This document shows, in pieces, positions 14,393 through 15,638 of a DNA stretch of 15,638 nt. Every line of letters starts with the position of its first letter. The first letter of the stretch is position 1. Origin of the DNA: JANQIV01 sp050117315 (GTDB lineage Bacteria > Bacteroidota > Ignavibacteria > Ignavibacteriales > Melioribacteraceae); assembly GCA_050117315.1 (NCBI GenBank), contig JASFMY010000148.1:1-15638 (forward strand), written 5' to 3'. A model generated the notes under the pieces. It was not told where the DNA came from and did no database searches. It worked only from the letters and a program-made list of their open reading frames with translations. Both the position numbers and the translations under genes were made by a program.

Positions 14393-15001
14393 TTAGTTCT
14401 TTCTAAGGGGTGCAATTTTATTTAATATTTCATCACATATTTCTCTCAGTGATTTAATCTTTTCCTCTCGTAAACTTATTTCCTTCGGACAGTCTTCAGT
14501 ATCTAATATTTTCTCATCATTTATTCTATTGTTTAATTCTGGCCAAAATTTGTTGAAAATCTTGTTTTGTTGATCAGATGATAGATTAGCTTTCGATTTT
14601 TCAAAAATAAAACGAAATAATTTTTTTGTCCCTCTTTCATCTGAATCCAGAGCTTGGTACTGACTTAGAGGGCCTGGGAGGTTATTATTTTCTATACCTA
14701 TCAAATAAGGAATTACTCCCTGTGATATTGGACTTTGAGACAGAGCCCCAGCTTCAAATAAGAGCCAATCTGAGTTAATATTATCTTCCGTAATACAAAG
14801 TATGCCCATATCATTAGATCTTAATTCGTTTTTTAAAACTTCTGACCACAATTTTCCAGGAGGAATATCTTCTGATGCCAGCCAAGTTTTAACAAGTTGG
14901 CATTTTAGCGGTATAAGTTCGTGAAGAGCTTCAGCAGCTTGATGACTCCTCTTTCCTGACCAACTAATAAACACCTTCATTTTTTCATTCTCCTTATTCA
15001 T
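14393..15001 (-). CDS. TIR-domain protein, predicted NAD-cleaving effector
   Basis: This 202-residue soluble protein is a bacterial TIR domain. The βA strand VFISWSGKRSHQAAEALHEL is at about 10-29, the BB-loop-like region KTWLASEDIPPGKLW at 38-52, and DMGILCITEDNINSDWLLFE at 64-83. The Glu in WLLFEAGALS (Glu83) is at the place of the catalytic glutamate of TIR NADases. A charged helical tail follows from about residue 150. Family members hydrolyse or cyclise NAD+ and often act as toxic effectors of anti-phage systems. Two starts are possible: ATG 15001 (GGAGGG only 3 nt away) or ATG 14980 (AAGGAG 9 nt away), the latter matching the usual MKVFISWSG beginning. It is first in a unit with two unknown genes. 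Confidence 0.88.
   Translation of the reverse strand: MNKENEKMKVFISWSGKRSHQAAEALHELIPLKCQLVKTWLASEDIPPGKLWSEVLKNELRSNDMGILCITEDNINSDWLLFEAGALSQSPISQGVIPYLIGIENNNLPGPLSQYQALDSDERGTKKLFRFIFEKSKANLSSDQQNKIFNKFWPELNNRINDEKILDTEDCPKEISLREEKIKSLREICDEILNKIAPLRKN
14990..14995 (-). promoter_or_regulatory. Shine-Dalgarno favouring the internal TIR start at 14980
   Basis: AAGGAG stands 9 nt before the ATG at 14980-14978. Starting there gives a protein beginning MKVFISWSG, as in most relatives. The outer ATG at 15001 has GGAGGG at 15010-15005, only 3 nt away. Either start preserves the whole TIR domain. Confidence 0.5.
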
Positions 15002-15048
15002 AAACCCTCCATCATAATATTAAGACGTACAATCAGTTAATCATTTTA

Positions 15049-15077
15049 ATTATAGACTAAACGTATTTTCCCTTTAA
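15049..15077 (-). promoter_or_regulatory. Candidate promoter of the TIR operon
   Basis: On the minus strand, a perfect TATAAT (15054-15049) has TTAAAG (15077-15072) 17 bp upstream, placing a start site roughly 40 nt before the TIR gene. In such AT-rich DNA a TATAAT is easily found by chance, and the -35 match is poor. Confidence 0.3.
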
Positions 15078-15125
15078 AGTTTCTTTGCTATTTATTCTGA
15101 CTCACCTATTATGTTTATTATTAAA

Positions 15126-15404
15126 CTATGAAATAATAGCAAATACATTCACCATTATACTATAGAATTCCATTAAATTATTAAGCAGCATTTCTTCAGG
15201 AATCGGTTCCAAAACATTTTTTTTGATAAAAAGGAATATTTGTTCCTCTACTTTCTTTTCAAATCAGATAAATTCAGAATAGTTAGTATTTCTTATAGCT
15301 CATGTATTATGTATAAAGAGAGTGGATAAACACTGTTTTCTTTTATTGGAAATGAAAAGCCCTCCTAATAAAGCACCCAAATATAATAAAAAACGTTTAA
15401 ACAT
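15126..15404 (-). pseudogene. Decayed small membrane-protein gene upstream of the TIR gene
   Basis: One reading frame runs from ATG 15404 to TAG 15126 (93 codons) and is interrupted only by TGA at 15302-15300 and TGA at 15266-15264. The first part reads MFKRFLLYLGALLGGLFIS followed by a basic NKRK, a clear N-terminal membrane helix with positive-inside topology. The last 45 codons are strongly protein-like (KKNVLEPIPEEMLLNNLM, EFYSIMVNVFAIIS). I infer a broken gene, 124 bp before the TIR start and on the same strand, possibly once part of the same unit. The alternative is a real 34-aa peptide and chance frames. Elsewhere in the window Trp is TGG and TGA serves as stop, so recoding is unlikely. 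Confidence 0.42.
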
Positions 15405-15584
15405 CAACTTTAAAATATTAATTTCATAAATACGAATTACTTCAAAAATAATGCAGCTACAAGGGGACGGTTAAATTGCTTCTTGAAACATATTGCCGGG
15501 ATGTCCCAAGGTTGAAGCGTCCTGAAAAAGGTTGACTGTATTATTAGATATTTTTGTTAAATAAATATAGTCATTCTTATAGTT

Positions 15585-15620
15585 TTATTCTATCGATCAG
15601 CTAGCTGATCGATAGAATAA
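15585..15620. repeat. Perfect 36-bp palindrome
   Basis: Two 18-bp arms, centred between 15602 and 15603, are perfectly complementary with no spacer; the core is gatcagctagctgatc. T-runs lie outside both ends (tttta before, attttt after), so each strand could form a hairpin followed by U residues. It could be a bidirectional terminator, an operator for a dimeric protein or a recombination site. The segment 15405-15584 has no gene I can support. Confidence 0.75.
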
Positions 15621-15638
15621 TTTTTGCCGTAATAATTT

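Noticed and set aside
15264..15302. TGA recoding (selenocysteine or Trp) in the frame upstream of the TIR gene
   Set aside because: Window genes use TGG for Trp and TGA as a genuine stop (for example the 7227-8033 gene), and no SECIS-like hairpin is evident. Pseudogene decay is simpler.
15461..15535. aaggggacggtt followed by cctgaaaaaggttgac, reminiscent of REP or insertion-sequence ends
   Set aside because: I could not find a matching inverted partner, a second copy or a transposase in the window, so it stays an impression.

Overview
The window looks like chromosomal DNA from a low-GC Gram-negative bacterium of the Bacteroidota/Ignavibacteria kind. The evidence is an outer-membrane barrel protein ending in Phe, a lipoprotein with a canonical lipobox, very AT-rich intergenic DNA, and intergenic repeats carrying the 'gtcatttcga...gagaaatctt' motif common in that group. 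The lineage is inferred, not proven. No rRNA, tRNA, CRISPR array, integrase or intact transposase was found.

Layout. Positions 1-1040 hold degraded or tiny genes: a probable frameshifted secreted protein (35-332) and a small four-cysteine zinc-ribbon protein (557-754). Positions 1045-2014 are a two-gene minus-strand unit: an isoprenylcysteine-type membrane methyltransferase and a C-GCAxxG-C-C redox-type protein. A short inverted-repeat element lies just upstream of it. Next come an outer-membrane barrel protein (2674-3531, +) and a convergent hybrid sensor kinase with 7TM, PAS, HisKA and HATPase regions (3784-5511, -). A tandem-SH3 protein (6002-6352) follows, then a LysE exporter with two SAM methyltransferases (6451-8681, read right to left). 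After that is a lipoprotein plus membrane-anchored coiled-coil protein pair (8872-10535). A PAS protein that looks like a dead histidine kinase occupies 11117-12190.

The most interesting part is 12716-15404, all on the minus strand. It runs from a decayed small gene with two in-frame TGA codons, to a TIR-domain protein with the NADase-type glutamate, to a 65-aa helical protein, to a 260-aa protein I cannot assign. A second, diverged copy of the 65-aa protein lies beyond a small transposable element. The last three genes of the core unit have strong Shine-Dalgarno sites, and the 65-aa and 260-aa genes are only 2 bp apart. This is a plausible NAD-depleting anti-phage module of unfamiliar composition. 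The window ends in a perfect 36-bp palindrome.

Three families of short non-autonomous elements are scattered between genes. Family M1 has TIR GAGTTTCTGCAAAAT, TA flanks and three copies around the dead kinase and the TIR locus. Family M2 has inner arms AAATTGGTTTTGGGATTT and three copies; in one copy the outer ends are swapped relative to the core. The third has a single copy with TIR taaStcacSttacgca.
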